A program made the position numbers and the translations under genes. Below the pieces are notes generated by a model that saw only the letters and a program-made list of their open reading frames with translations, did no database searches and was not told where the DNA came from. Positions 26,205 to 34,370 of a DNA stretch of 64,000 bases are shown here, in pieces. Origin of the DNA: Alphaproteobacteria bacterium (lineage in GTDB: Bacteria; Pseudomonadota; Alphaproteobacteria; Micavibrionales; Micavibrionaceae); the NCBI GenBank assembly GCA_028289285.1, contig JANQRF010000007.1, forward strand, positions 62,001 through 126,000, written 5' to 3'. Within the stretch, counting starts at the first letter, position 1; the number at the start of each line of letters is the position of its first letter.

Positions 26205-26924
26205 ATGCAAAGTGACCAGTTTCCAAATACCCAAAGCCGCGCGGCCGAGATAGATGCAGGCTTACGCGCGCATATGCAAAGCGTTTATAACCGCATGACG
26301 GTCGGCGTTTTGATCACGGCCATTACGTCCTGGGTCGTATCCAGCTCACCGATGCTGCTGAACCTGTTTCTCGGCGGGCCGCAAGCTTACATTGTGATGT
26401 TTGCGCCATTGGCCCTGATCTGGTTCGGGTTCCGTCCTGACCGGATGAGCAATCAGACTTTGATGCTGTCTTACGGCGGGATCTGCGTTTTGTATGGAAT
26501 TAGTTTTGCTGTCCTGCTTCTCGCCTTTACGGGGGAAAGCATTGTCCGCGCCTTCTTTATGGCCTCAGCCTTGTTTGCAGGTCTGTCGATCTTCGGCTAT
26601 GTGACCAAGAAAAACCTGGATGCGCTCGGCACGTTTGCCGTGATGGGCGTGATTAGTGTCCTAGTTCTATCAGTTGGAACATTGATCGCAGGCGCTTTCT
26701 TTGGCGTGGATACATCCATGATGCAAAGTGTGATTGCAGGTCTTGGCCTGCTGGCCTTTTCCGGCGTAACGGCCTGGCAGACTCAAACCACAAAGGAAAT
26801 GTACCATCCTTCCCATGGCGATGATGCGAATTCCCGCATGGCCTGGAGCGCGGCGCTGAACCTCTATATCAGCTTTATCGCGATCTTCCAGTATATCCTG
26901 CACTTTATCGGCCAGCGCGAGTAG
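26205..26924 (+). CDS. Bax inhibitor-1/YccA family membrane protein
   Basis: 239 residues with seven predicted membrane helices. Landmarks are 'SRAAEIDAGLRAHMQSVYNRMTVG', with YNRMTVGVLITA at the first helix, and the C-terminal 'AALNLYISFIAIFQYILHFIG', the BI-1 signature end. Bacterial BI-1 proteins of the YbhL/YccA type interact with FtsH or act as calcium leak channels. AAGGAGGAA upstream gives a strong ribosome binding site. Confidence 0.92.
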   Translation: MQSDQFPNTQSRAAEIDAGLRAHMQSVYNRMTVGVLITAITSWVVSSSPMLLNLFLGGPQAYIVMFAPLALIWFGFRPDRMSNQTLMLSYGGICVLYGISFAVLLLAFTGESIVRAFFMASALFAGLSIFGYVTKKNLDALGTFAVMGVISVLVLSVGTLIAGAFFGVDTSMMQSVIAGLGLLAFSGVTAWQTQTTKEMYHPSHGDDANSRMAWSAALNLYISFIAIFQYILHFIGQRE

Positions 26925-26940
26925 CGCTGCCATCGTTCCA

Positions 26941-27007
26941 TTGGGGGTGCGTTGCTGCGGGTCTCATGTACGGTTTTTGTACATTTCGCCCCTTGCGCCT
27001 GCCCCAA
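26941..27007. repeat. interspersed hairpin repeat, copy B
   Basis: Core 26947-27002 matches copy A at 19967. Its own flanks are TTGGGG and CCCCAA: different bases from copy A but again complementary, so the outer stem is kept while its sequence changes. It contains a small inner inverted repeat (GTAC ... GTAC). It lies downstream of the BI-1 gene. Confidence 0.65.
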
Positions 27008-27055
27008 ATAAAACGCTGTTTGCGCGATACAGGCAGAATTTAAATTTTATTGAAT

Positions 27056-27087
27056 AAAACCGGGGGGATAGACACCCCCGGTTTTTT
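27056..27087 (+). terminator. Rho-independent terminator
   Basis: Stem AAAACCGGGGG / CCCCCGGTTTT with an eight-base loop and a run of T. It ends the BI-1 transcript before the sigma-54 activator gene. Confidence 0.85.
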
Positions 27088-27164
27088 AATCTTTTGCTCA
27101 TCACTCACATGTATACTAAAGAATATATAAAGAAGATGAGATCAACTAAGGGTTGCGCTATACT

Positions 27165-28661
27165 ATGAGCCGGGGTGAAGAAAGGCTTTTAGATTTTTTA
27201 AAGCGCATGGGACAACAGGACTTACACATTCTTTTGATTGAAGACAGCCTGTCTCTGGCCGAGCTTTACAGGCGGTTTTTCACGCGCGCAGGCTATAAAA
27301 TTTCTGCCGCGCCCGGCGGGCAGGCCGGCCTGAATATGCTCGCGGCAAATCCTGATATCGGGTTGATCATTCTTGATCTGGATTTTGAACCTGACAATTC
27401 TTTGAAGGTTTTATCGAATTTCAGAAAACATTATAGCCATTGCCCGGTCATTGCGGTGACGGGGGCTGCCAGTGTCGGGCGCGCCGTTGAAGCCATGAAA
27501 GCAGGAGCGTGTGATTTCCTGATTAAACCGTTTCAAACGGAAAAGCTTTCCAAAGCCATAGAAGATGCACTTCAGAATATAGATGCGACAACGCATTCCA
27601 ATCAAAATGCTTTGCCGAAAGCATCCATTCCGGCCTCTGCGCGGCGTTCGCGGCAAGACCCGTATTTTGGCGGCTTTGTCGGGGCTTCTGAAGCCATGCG
27701 CAAAGTTTATGAAACAATCGAGAGCGCTTCTAAAAGTGATGCAGGTGTTTTTATTACGGGCGCGTCCGGCACAGGCAAAGAGATTTGCGCAGAAGCCATC
27801 CATAAATATTCGCAGCGCGCACACCAGCCTTTTGTTGCACTGAACTGCGCGGCCATTCCGGAAAGCCTGATTGAATCCGAGCTTTTCGGTCATGTGAAAG
27901 GGGCGTTTACAGGGGCTACTGAAAACCGTAAAGGGGCTGCACAACGTGCCAATGGCGGGACTTTGTTTCTTGATGAGATTTGTGAAATGCATCCCGATAC
28001 GCAAGCCAAGCTGCTGCGCTTTTTACAAGATCAGCATTTTATGAAAGTCGGCGGCGATAAAACCGAAAAGACGGATGTGCGGATTATTTGTGCAACCAAT
28101 CAGGACCCGCTGCGCGCGGTTGAAACGGGCGCGTTCCGTGAAGATCTGTATTACCGCCTGCATATCGTTCCTGTTCATATGCCGCCCTTAAAAGCACGCG
28201 CCGGAGATATTCTGGACCTGGCAGAATTTTTCCTGAAACGTTATGCGCGCGAAGAAAGCAAAGAATTTTTACGCTTAACCCCAGAAGCGGAAAGTCTGAT
28301 CATGACACATGACTGGCCGGGCAATGTCCGCCAGCTTGAAAATCTTATTCGTCAAATTGTCGTTTTACATGACGGGCCATATATAGAAGCGCATATGTTC
28401 CCGGATTACATCCAAAAGCCTTCGGTAGAAAACTTTACACCGCAAAAGAACGAGATGTTTTCCGAATGGGATCAAAAAGCCGAATCTGTTTTGCAATCTG
28501 ACCCTGTGACGCTGGAAGAAGTTGAAAAACAAACAATCTTACGCGCGATTGAAGAATGTGATGGGAACATCCCGAAAGCCGCTGAACGTCTTGGCGTCTC
28601 TCCCTCTACGCTCTACCGGAAAAAAGAGCGCTGGGATAAAGACCTGTCTGCCGCCTCTTAA
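27165..28661 (+). CDS. NtrC-family sigma-54 response regulator
   Basis: 498 residues from the ATG at 27165. Receiver domain (about 18-130) with 'LIEDS', phospho-Asp in 'LIILDLDF' and Lys in 'FLIKPFQ'. AAA+ domain with Walker A 'GASGTGKE', the sigma-54 contact loop 'GAFTGA', Walker B 'GGTLFLDEI' and arginine finger region. A Fis-type helix-turn-helix closes the protein ('NIPKAAERLGVSPSTLYRKK'). It activates sigma-54 promoters after phosphorylation. LuxO/FlbD-like in layout. No partner kinase is adjacent. The sigma-54 promoter at flgK is one possible target. Confidence 0.93.
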   Translation: MSRGEERLLDFLKRMGQQDLHILLIEDSLSLAELYRRFFTRAGYKISAAPGGQAGLNMLAANPDIGLIILDLDFEPDNSLKVLSNFRKHYSHCPVIAVTGAASVGRAVEAMKAGACDFLIKPFQTEKLSKAIEDALQNIDATTHSNQNALPKASIPASARRSRQDPYFGGFVGASEAMRKVYETIESASKSDAGVFITGASGTGKEICAEAIHKYSQRAHQPFVALNCAAIPESLIESELFGHVKGAFTGATENRKGAAQRANGGTLFLDEICEMHPDTQAKLLRFLQDQHFMKVGGDKTEKTDVRIICATNQDPLRAVETGAFREDLYYRLHIVPVHMPPLKARAGDILDLAEFFLKRYAREESKEFLRLTPEAESLIMTHDWPGNVRQLENLIRQIVVLHDGPYIEAHMFPDYIQKPSVENFTPQKNEMFSEWDQKAESVLQSDPVTLEEVEKQTILRAIEECDGNIPKAAERLGVSPSTLYRKKERWDKDLSAAS

Positions 28662-28667
28662 TCTCTA

Positions 28668-28696
28668 TTGACCGCCTATCTCTGCCTCGCTAGGCT
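28668..28696 (+). promoter_or_regulatory. probable promoter of mscL
   Basis: TTGACC, 17 bases, TAGGCT, 34 bases before the mscL ATG. One mismatch in the -35 box and two in the -10 box. Confidence 0.4.
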
Positions 28697-28730
28697 CCTT
28701 GCCATATCTCATAAATATAAGGAGTGAGGA

Positions 28731-29147
28731 ATGATTAACGAATTTAAAGAATTTATTATGCGCGGCAATGTCATGGACATGGCTGTGGGGATTATCATCG
28801 GCGCGGCCTTTACAGCCATCGTCACTTCCATGGTGGGGGATTTAATCATGCCGGTCATCGGTGTTTTGACCGCGGGGATTGATTTTGCCGATATGTTCAT
28901 CGCGCTGGACGGGATGGAATATGCGTCCCTGGATGCGGCCAAAGAAGCCGGCGCGGCCGTGGTCTCTTACGGCGTGTTCATCAATGCGCTGATTAATTTT
29001 CTGATCGTGGCCTTTGCCGTGTTTATGCTGGTGAAAGGCGTGAACAGCATGAAGCGCAAAGCCGAAGAAAATCCAGAGGAAGCCCCTGCGCCGCCACCGG
29101 CTGACGTACAGCTTCTGACCGAAATCCGCGATTTGCTGAAGAAGTAA
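28731..29147 (+). CDS. mscL: large-conductance mechanosensitive channel MscL
   Basis: 138 residues, the usual MscL length. N-terminal '[24 protein letters not shown]' gives the first pore helix (key block [17 protein letters not shown]), a periplasmic loop around residues 45-80, the second helix '[19 protein letters not shown]' and a C-terminal helix ending '[11 protein letters not shown]'. The channel releases solutes on osmotic downshock. Good ribosome binding site (AAGGAGTGAGGA). Confidence 0.96.
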   Translation: MINEFKEFIMRGNVMDMAVGIIIGAAFTAIVTSMVGDLIMPVIGVLTAGIDFADMFIALDGMEYASLDAAKEAGAAVVSYGVFINALINFLIVAFAVFMLVKGVNSMKRKAEENPEEAPAPPPADVQLLTEIRDLLKK

Positions 29148-29164
29148 ATTTGGATTTTTTAAAA

Positions 29165-29189
29165 TGGTGGAGCCGAGCGGGATCGAACC
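29165..29189 (-). repeat. duplicated 3' end of the tRNA-Ala gene
   Basis: 25 bases identical to the CCA end, acceptor 3' strand and T-arm part of the tRNA-Ala gene at 29287, in the same orientation and 122 bases away. The rest of the tRNA is absent. It could be an attachment-site remnant or a broken tandem tRNA copy. Confidence 0.75.
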
Positions 29190-29286
29190 CTGCAAACCGC
29201 GCTTGCGCGTGTTTGCAATTTTAAAATGAGGCGGTCTCGCTGCACTGTGCAGGCGGATGGCACTTACGGGTATTTACCTTTAAAGA

Positions 29287-29362
29287 TGGTGGAGCCGAGC
29301 GGGATCGAACCGCCGACCTCTACACTGCCAGTGTAGCGCTCTCCCAGCTGAGCTACGGCCCC
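29287..29362 (-). tRNA. tRNA-Ala (GGC anticodon)
   Basis: 76 bases on the minus strand, beginning GGGGCCGTAGCTCAGC and ending GGCTCCACCA. The cloverleaf folds: acceptor GGGGCC(G)/(C)GGCTCC-type pairing, D-arm GCTC..GAGC, anticodon stem CTACA/TGTAG with loop containing GGC, and T-arm with GGTTCGATCC. CCA is encoded. Confidence 0.95.
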
Positions 29363-29422
29363 TTAAAGATGACAAAATCTAGGGAAATATGCCGGAGCTT
29401 TCAAGAAATTAATTTAAACACA

Positions 29423-29449
29423 GAAAAGCGGCCTTTTCGGCCGCTTTTC
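29423..29449 (-). terminator. terminator of the DUF1508 gene
   Basis: Perfect 11-base stem GAAAAGCGGCC / GGCCGCTTTTC with a five-base loop, 28 bases past the stop of the minus-strand gene at 29477. It could work in both directions. Confidence 0.75.
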
Positions 29450-29476
29450 TTGTCCTGGATAAACTCCAGCGATTCT

Positions 29477-29677
29477 TTAAGCGGCTGCAGCCTGATTGCT
29501 CTGGTCGTCAATTTGGGCAATCGGGGCATTTTCCTTGACGGATTCGATACCGTTTTCAGCGGCGGCCTTGGAATTATACATCTCGCTTTGAGCGATGGTC
29601 TGACCATTTTTTGCTGTTAAAACAAAGTAGTACTGGTCACTTTTGGATTTTTTCAGGATGAAGGATGGATGTGCCAT
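29477..29677 (-). CDS. DUF1508 (YegP-like) small protein
   Basis: 66 residues. 'SFILKKSKSDQYYFVLTAKNGQTIAQSEMYNSKAAAENGIESVKENA' has the blocks YYFVLTAKNGQTI, SEMYNSKAAAENGI and V-KENAP typical of the YegP/DUF1508 fold, which normally occurs as one or two repeats; here there is one. Function unknown, often stress-linked. Strong ribosome binding site AAAGGGGG. Confidence 0.9.
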   Translation of the reverse strand: MAHPSFILKKSKSDQYYFVLTAKNGQTIAQSEMYNSKAAAENGIESVKENAPIAQIDDQSNQAAAA

Positions 29678-29875
29678 ATTGGCCCCCTTTCAAAAAGTTA
29701 TGGAAATTTGAATTTGCCTGTGCTATAACGCTATACTTAAGGAATAGGACAGAACTGCTGGCACCATCGCAAAATAAGTTTTGTGGAGTCAAGCGGGGCT
29801 TCCTCGGGCAAGGCCTTTTGAAAGTGGCTTATCTCTGATAAGAAAAAAGAAACACTTTTTAAAAGGATTGAAGAG

Positions 29876-30010
29876 ATGACGAAATTGAGAGTTTTTCTTC
29901 TTGCCGGGGTTTGCATTATGGCTTTTGGACTGACCGGATGTGGCAACACGCTGGAAGGCGCCGGAAAAGACATTGAGGACGCAGGTGAGTGGGTCCAGGA
30001 TGTTTTTTAA
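29876..30010 (+). CDS. entericidin-like small lipoprotein
   Basis: 44 residues, found by hand translation. Signal peptide ending in a lipobox 'LTGC', then 'GNTLEGAGKDIEDAGEWVQD'. The N-T-xEGAGxDIxxAG pattern is that of the entericidin (EcnA/EcnB) family of tiny membrane lipoproteins. GGA/GAAGAG lies just upstream of the ATG. It may be co-transcribed with the 91-residue gene that follows after 32 bases. Confidence 0.82.
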   Translation: MTKLRVFLLAGVCIMAFGLTGCGNTLEGAGKDIEDAGEWVQDVF

Positions 30011-30042
30011 GAACAGAGTAAAAATATAAAGGGAGATTAGAA

Positions 30043-30318
30043 ATGGTACGCGGGATTTTCTTATGTATGGCTTTGGTAGCCTTATCTTTGGCAGCGATGC
30101 CGCTTTTGCAAATTGCAGGTGGGATTACCAATGAAAAAGCAGCCCTTGAAGCTGAATTTGCAGCGCTGGAGCCGGCGCAGATTGATCCGGCTGCAGGTCC
30201 AAGCCCGGAAGAGCTGAACGATATTGCCACGGCTGCAGGCGCGGAAGCTGAAGTAAGTATTGAAGATCAGCCTGATCTAAATGCAGCTTTTAGCAATACG
30301 CCGCATGAAGGGCTATAA
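30043..30318 (+). CDS. small membrane-anchored or exported protein
   Basis: 91 residues, family not recognised. Hydrophobic N-terminus (about 3-27, 'FLCMALVALSLAAMPLLQIAGG') followed by an acidic, Ala/Glu/Pro-rich tail. AAAGGGAGA precedes the ATG. Follows the entericidin-like gene and ends before a terminator hairpin. Confidence 0.7.
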   Translation: MVRGIFLCMALVALSLAAMPLLQIAGGITNEKAALEAEFAALEPAQIDPAAGPSPEELNDIATAAGAEAEVSIEDQPDLNAAFSNTPHEGL

Positions 30319-30354
30319 AATAGTTTAACAAACCGCCTCCTGTTTTGAGATAAA

Positions 30355-30390
30355 AACGGCCTTGCTTTTTGAGCGGGGCCGTTGTCTTTT
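30355..30390 (+). terminator. probable terminator before the O-antigen-ligase-like gene
   Basis: AACGGCC / GGCCGTT stem with an inner GCT/AGC pair, followed by GTCTTTT. It lies only nine bases before the next ATG, so readthrough or an overlapping promoter would be needed for that gene. Confidence 0.5.
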
Positions 30391-30399
30391 GAAGGCCTT

Positions 30400-31641
30400 A
30401 TGAGTTTATCCGCCCTTCACACAAAACCCCTTTTTCTAGCCTGTGCTTTTTTGCCGGTCATGCTGATCTGTATAGCGTTGCCGCGGGCGGCGTCTTTTTT
30501 GCCGGCCCTGGTCATGTTAGGGGTGCTGGCTGCTTATTTTAAAATGCCGGAACGTCCATCTTTAAATATCGATAAAAAATGGATTGGGCTTTTACTGTGT
30601 GTCCCTGCGCTGATTGCTTTGAGCAGCTTCTGGGCGATTGATCCCGATATGGCGCTCTCACGCGCGATGAAATTTATCATCGTCTTTTTTCCCGGGCTTG
30701 TTTTATTTTACCTCATACGCGCGCTGACTTTTTCAGAAAATGCGCTGTATGCTTTTTATAAAGGTCAGTATATTCTTTTATCTGCAGCAGCCCTGTTTAT
30801 TGCGTTTGAATATGCAAGCGGTCTTATGTTGACCTCTTTCATCCGGGAAGATCTTCTTGATAAGGACGCCCCTTTATTTTCTTTGAATCGAAGTAATCTT
30901 GTTCTTTGCCTGTTTTATTTTCCGGCTCTTACAGGCCTGATGACACTCTATAAGGATTCAGCAAAGAAAAAATATCTTCATATTTTTATTCTGACGCTCT
31001 GTGTCGGTTTGGCACTTCTTGGAACGATTAGCCAGACGGCGCAGCTCACGTTTCTTTTTGGTGGACTTGTTTTTCTTATTTATCCGCTTCGTAAAATCTT
31101 GTTCACGAAAATTCTCATCGCTTTTATTCTTATTTTATTTCTAGCTTCTCCTTTTCTTGTAAAGCCTCTTTATACATTTATTCCGGAAGATAGAGCGATG
31201 ATTCCGGATTTGATCATGGAAGCAAGTATTCCGCATCGTTTGGAGGTCTGGAATTTTGTTGCAACAGAAACGCTTAAAAGCCCGTGGATTGGCAATGGTG
31301 TGGAAGCGCTGCGCTATTTAAAATCAGAGCGGTGGATGGTCTATCCGGGCAGCGACAGCATGCTCCATCCGCATAATGCCGTATTACAGGTCTGGCTGGA
31401 ATTCGGCCTTACTGGTGCGCTTTTAGCGTGCGCCATTATCGGTCTTCTTTTAATGAAAATTATGCATATGGAACCCCTGCTTTACAGGCGGTTGTCGGTC
31501 GCCATGTTTTTCAGTGTATTTCTTGCTTTATGTGTTGGTTACGGGCTGTGGCAAAGCTGGCAGCTTGGTTTGATTTCGTTTTTACCTGCGCTGATCTACC
31601 TGAGCAGCATGCCTGCGCATGCCCGAAATATACGCGTATAA
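30400..31641 (+). CDS. O-antigen ligase/polymerase-like membrane protein
   Basis: 413 residues from the ATG at 30400 (GAAGG five bases upstream; a TTG at 30382 is possible). About ten to twelve membrane helices. The large periplasmic loop near residues 265-330 has 'PHRLEVWNFVATETLKSPWIGNGVEALR' (blocks HRLEVW and GNGVEALRY) and 'LHPHNAVLQVWLEFGLTGAL', the conserved HNxxLQxxxExGxxG motif of the Wzy_C/WaaL family. Such enzymes attach or polymerise surface glycans. Not next to other sugar genes here; the cluster at 60.7 kb is remote. Confidence 0.85.
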   Translation: MSLSALHTKPLFLACAFLPVMLICIALPRAASFLPALVMLGVLAAYFKMPERPSLNIDKKWIGLLLCVPALIALSSFWAIDPDMALSRAMKFIIVFFPGLVLFYLIRALTFSENALYAFYKGQYILLSAAALFIAFEYASGLMLTSFIREDLLDKDAPLFSLNRSNLVLCLFYFPALTGLMTLYKDSAKKKYLHIFILTLCVGLALLGTISQTAQLTFLFGGLVFLIYPLRKILFTKILIAFILILFLASPFLVKPLYTFIPEDRAMIPDLIMEASIPHRLEVWNFVATETLKSPWIGNGVEALRYLKSERWMVYPGSDSMLHPHNAVLQVWLEFGLTGALLACAIIGLLLMKIMHMEPLLYRRLSVAMFFSVFLALCVGYGLWQSWQLGLISFLPALIYLSSMPAHARNIRV

Positions 31642-31706
31642 CCGTAAAGTTTTTCTTGCTTTTTGAAGTACAGAAGCGTATCTCTAAATGCATAGGAACA
31701 TCATTA

Positions 31707-31749
31707 GTTCATACGGTTCGAGGGGCCTTATGTGGGGCCGGGTATGAAC
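31707..31749. other. inverted repeat in intergenic region
   Basis: GTTCATAC at 31707 and GTATGAAC at 31742 form a perfect eight-base stem around a GC-rich loop that can form a second GGCC/GGCC stem. It lies in the 218-base gap after the ligase gene, upstream of a strong terminator. A small RNA or 3'-UTR structure is possible. Confidence 0.35.
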
Positions 31750-31824
31750 GTGTCGTGGGCTAAGGACGTTTCCAGCATAAGACGAACGTCTTTCTCTTGA
31801 TTGACGACGACATCAGAAAAAAAG

Positions 31825-31858
31825 CCCCTGCCCTCAAGAACGAGGTGCAGGGGTTTTT
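31825..31858 (+). terminator. bidirectional Rho-independent terminator
   Basis: CCCCTGC+CCTC pairs with GAGG+GCAGGGG around a six-base loop, with A-run on the left and T-run on the right. It separates the convergent ligase and mltA genes. Confidence 0.85.
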
Positions 31859-31859
31859 A

Positions 31860-33023
31860 TTAAGGCGTTACAGTGTTTGGTAAGAGCGCCCAGTAGCGCC
31901 CGTCTGATTTCATCTGCCCGGCCATTGTTTCAGCCTCAGAGCCATAGCCCCAAAATACATCCCCGCGCACTGGGCCGCGGATGGCGCCGCCCGTATCCTG
32001 CGCGACCATCAAGCGTGTAATATTTGGTGCATTTTGATCTGGTACTTCAATATCTACCCAGAGCGGCATGCCGTAAGGCATTAAAGAATGATCGATCGCT
32101 AAAGAGCGCAAAGGTGTGAGCGGCACGCCTTCTCCGCCGACCGGGCCGTCTTTATCCAAAATGCGGAAAAACACATAGGACGGATTAGTGGTCATGACCT
32201 CCTGCGCCTGGCCTGGATTGGCCGCCAGCCAGTTCCGGATAGATTGCATAGAAACATTTTCTTTTGTCAGATGTTCGCGCTTAATTAATTCCCGCCCGAT
32301 CGCATAGTAAGGATGGCCGTTCTGACCGGCATAGCCGATCCGTACAGCTTCGCCATTTTCTAAACGCACAACGCCTGAGCCCTGGATTTGCACGAAAAAC
32401 GCATCGACGGCACTATCGACCCAAAGCAAAGGTTTATCCTGACCTGCCGGGAGCTTGCCCGCAATAATTTCCGCATGATCCTCATAAGGACGCAGGCGTC
32501 CGTCAATAACACGCCCTGCAATGCGCCGCCCTTTTAAATCATCGCGAAAATCACCAAGCTGGACCATGACAAGATCGTCGGGCCGTGCCCGCAACGGAAT
32601 CTGATATGGCCCGGTTTTTGTTTTTGAGCCGCGTAAAGACGCTTCATAGTAACCTGTAAACAGCCCGTCTTTTTCAATGCCTGCGGCGACGCTGTAAGGT
32701 GTGAAATAAGTTTCAAAAAAAGTGCGAACCTCTTGAGGGTTTTTTGAGTTAACAGTTTCAAATTTTTTGCATGGCAGCTGCCAATCTTTAGACATGCCCC
32801 ATTTTAAATCAGGGCCGAATTGTCTTTCGGGACTACGCTTTAAAATACGGTTACAGCTTTTTATATAAGCGTCCGCAAAATTTTCAAAAGAATCTGCATT
32901 CCATCCGGGCAGACCGGCAAAAGATATTTTTTGTAGAGTGAGCGGCTGGTCTTTCTCCTCTGGCGGTACGGCCGCGCAGGAAGTAAGGCTAAGCGCAACC
33001 AGAAACGAAAGCAGGCGGATCAT
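31860..33023 (-). CDS. mltA: membrane-bound lytic murein transglycosylase A (MltA)
   Basis: 387 residues. Signal peptide with lipobox 'LTSC' at about 16, so an outer-membrane lipoprotein. The MltA domain shows 'LFTGYYEASLRGS' and the insertion domain. The C-terminal 3D domain has 'LMVAQDTGGAIRGPVRGDVFWGYG' (block AQDTGGAI-GP-RGDVFWG-G). It cuts glycan strands to anhydromuropeptides. It overlaps nothing but directly follows the Tim44-domain gene, the usual alphaproteobacterial order. Confidence 0.95.
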   Translation of the reverse strand: MIRLLSFLVALSLTSCAAVPPEEKDQPLTLQKISFAGLPGWNADSFENFADAYIKSCNRILKRSPERQFGPDLKWGMSKDWQLPCKKFETVNSKNPQEVRTFFETYFTPYSVAAGIEKDGLFTGYYEASLRGSKTKTGPYQIPLRARPDDLVMVQLGDFRDDLKGRRIAGRVIDGRLRPYEDHAEIIAGKLPAGQDKPLLWVDSAVDAFFVQIQGSGVVRLENGEAVRIGYAGQNGHPYYAIGRELIKREHLTKENVSMQSIRNWLAANPGQAQEVMTTNPSYVFFRILDKDGPVGGEGVPLTPLRSLAIDHSLMPYGMPLWVDIEVPDQNAPNITRLMVAQDTGGAIRGPVRGDVFWGYGSEAETMAGQMKSDGRYWALLPNTVTP

Positions 33024-33770
33024 TTAATGTGTATCCGGCACAGGGGTTTTATGATCTTCACTGACATCCCCGTCGCGCGTTTCATAGACAAGCCAGCGCG
33101 GGTCTTTGGATTTCAAATCCCGGCCAAACACCCAGATATCATTCATCTCGGTAATGCGGTCCGGATCGCCTGAAATAATGGTCCCGTCTTTACCTTTAAT
33201 GACGGCCGTCTCATCTGCAATAAAGCGCGTGGTGATATAGGCCATCGGCTTATCCAGTTTAATGTCCATGACTTCCATTTTGCGGATGGCGTGAATTTCT
33301 GTTTCCACACTTTCGCCTTTTTGCGCGCGGTCCTGTAAGGCACGCACGAAGGCTTCATAAACAGGATCAGCCAATAGATCGCGCAACGTTTCACGGTCAT
33401 CTTTGGCAAAAGCTTCAACAACAATCACGAAGGCATCCTGCGCGGCAGATGAAAAGACACCAATATCAAATTGCTTGTCCTGCTGGCGGATAAAGGAAAT
33501 GCCCGTCCAAACCTCTTCGCCCTGGATATCGACATTTTTCGGTAAAGGGTCTTCGTTACTTATGTCCCGCACATCGGAAGACAGAGGCAGCGCCCCACTG
33601 CTTTCACTTTCGGGCGCTGCTTTTTTAGGTTGCTGTTCCGGATTTTGAATAAACGGGTTAGCGCGATCACGCTCTTCGCCGTGACGGGTGCCCAGAAGGT
33701 TTTTCAGCCAGAAGACAAGTCCGGCAGCAACAAGGGCGTATAAAAGGATATCGGCAGGAATTTCGCTCAT
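33024..33770 (-). CDS. Tim44-domain membrane protein
   Basis: 248 residues. One N-terminal membrane helix (about 7-24), a variable charged linker, then a Tim44/TimA-like domain (about 85-240): 'FDIGVFSSAAQDAFVIVVEAFAKDDRETLRDLLADPVYEAF' in blocks FSSAAQDAF, AFAKDDRETLRDLL and VYEAF, and 'EMNDIWVFGRDLKSKDPRWLVYET'. The bacterial proteins are relatives of mitochondrial Tim44; their job is unclear. The stop abuts the mltA start, and fxsA-secB are divergent from it. Confidence 0.9.
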   Translation of the reverse strand: MSEIPADILLYALVAAGLVFWLKNLLGTRHGEERDRANPFIQNPEQQPKKAAPESESSGALPLSSDVRDISNEDPLPKNVDIQGEEVWTGISFIRQQDKQFDIGVFSSAAQDAFVIVVEAFAKDDRETLRDLLADPVYEAFVRALQDRAQKGESVETEIHAIRKMEVMDIKLDKPMAYITTRFIADETAVIKGKDGTIISGDPDRITEMNDIWVFGRDLKSKDPRWLVYETRDGDVSEDHKTPVPDTH

Positions 33771-33867
33771 AAAAATAACGTATCTTTTATATTTGGTTTT
33801 TCTGTTTGATGTTCTACCTTAAGATGGCCTTCATCACAATGAAAACAAGAGGACACGCGTACACGCC

Positions 33868-34323
33868 ATGCCGTTTTTTATCATCTTTTTCCTGGTCCCG
33901 GTGGCCGAGGTCTTCGTCTTTTTAAAGGTTGGCCAGTGGATCGGCGTGCTGGAAACGCTTCTTTTATGTGTTTTGACGGCCGGAATTGGGGGTTTGCTGG
34001 TCCGCCATCAGGGGCTGGAAACGCTGTTTAAGGCGCGCCGGGAAATGCAGTCCGGCCAGTTGCCGGTCACCGAGCTGTTTGACGGGCTGTGCCTGGTGGC
34101 TGCTGGGGCGATGTTGATCACACCGGGCTTTGTCACGGACATAATCGGTTTTGCCCTGCTTGTGCCCGCTATGCGTACGCTTTTGCGCCGTTGGGCAGCG
34201 CGCCATTTCCAGATTGTGGAGATGGGACAGACGGATCCGGATATCGTTGAAGGCACGTACGAGCGGGTCGATCCGCAAAGCACCCCTCAAAAAGACGCGG
34301 ATAAAACACAGCGCTTGTCTTGA
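33868..34323 (+). CDS. fxsA: FxsA family membrane protein
   Basis: 151 residues with four membrane segments. 'PVAEVFVFLKVGQWIG', 'LLCVLTAGIGGLLVRHQGLETL' and 'LVAAGAMLITPGFVTDIIGFALLVP' are the FxsA signatures (key blocks LITPGFVTDIIG and GLLVRHQG). Family members affect phage exclusion in E. coli. Followed by secB. Confidence 0.95.
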   Translation: MPFFIIFFLVPVAEVFVFLKVGQWIGVLETLLLCVLTAGIGGLLVRHQGLETLFKARREMQSGQLPVTELFDGLCLVAAGAMLITPGFVTDIIGFALLVPAMRTLLRRWAARHFQIVEMGQTDPDIVEGTYERVDPQSTPQKDADKTQRLS

Positions 34324-34370
34324 AGACAGTACGCGTCTTTGTTAATCAGAAAACAGAAAGAGATATATAA

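Noticed and set aside
19965..27007. Hairpin repeats as ends of an insertion sequence
   Set aside because: The two copies are 7 kb apart with unrelated core genes between, and no transposase is present.
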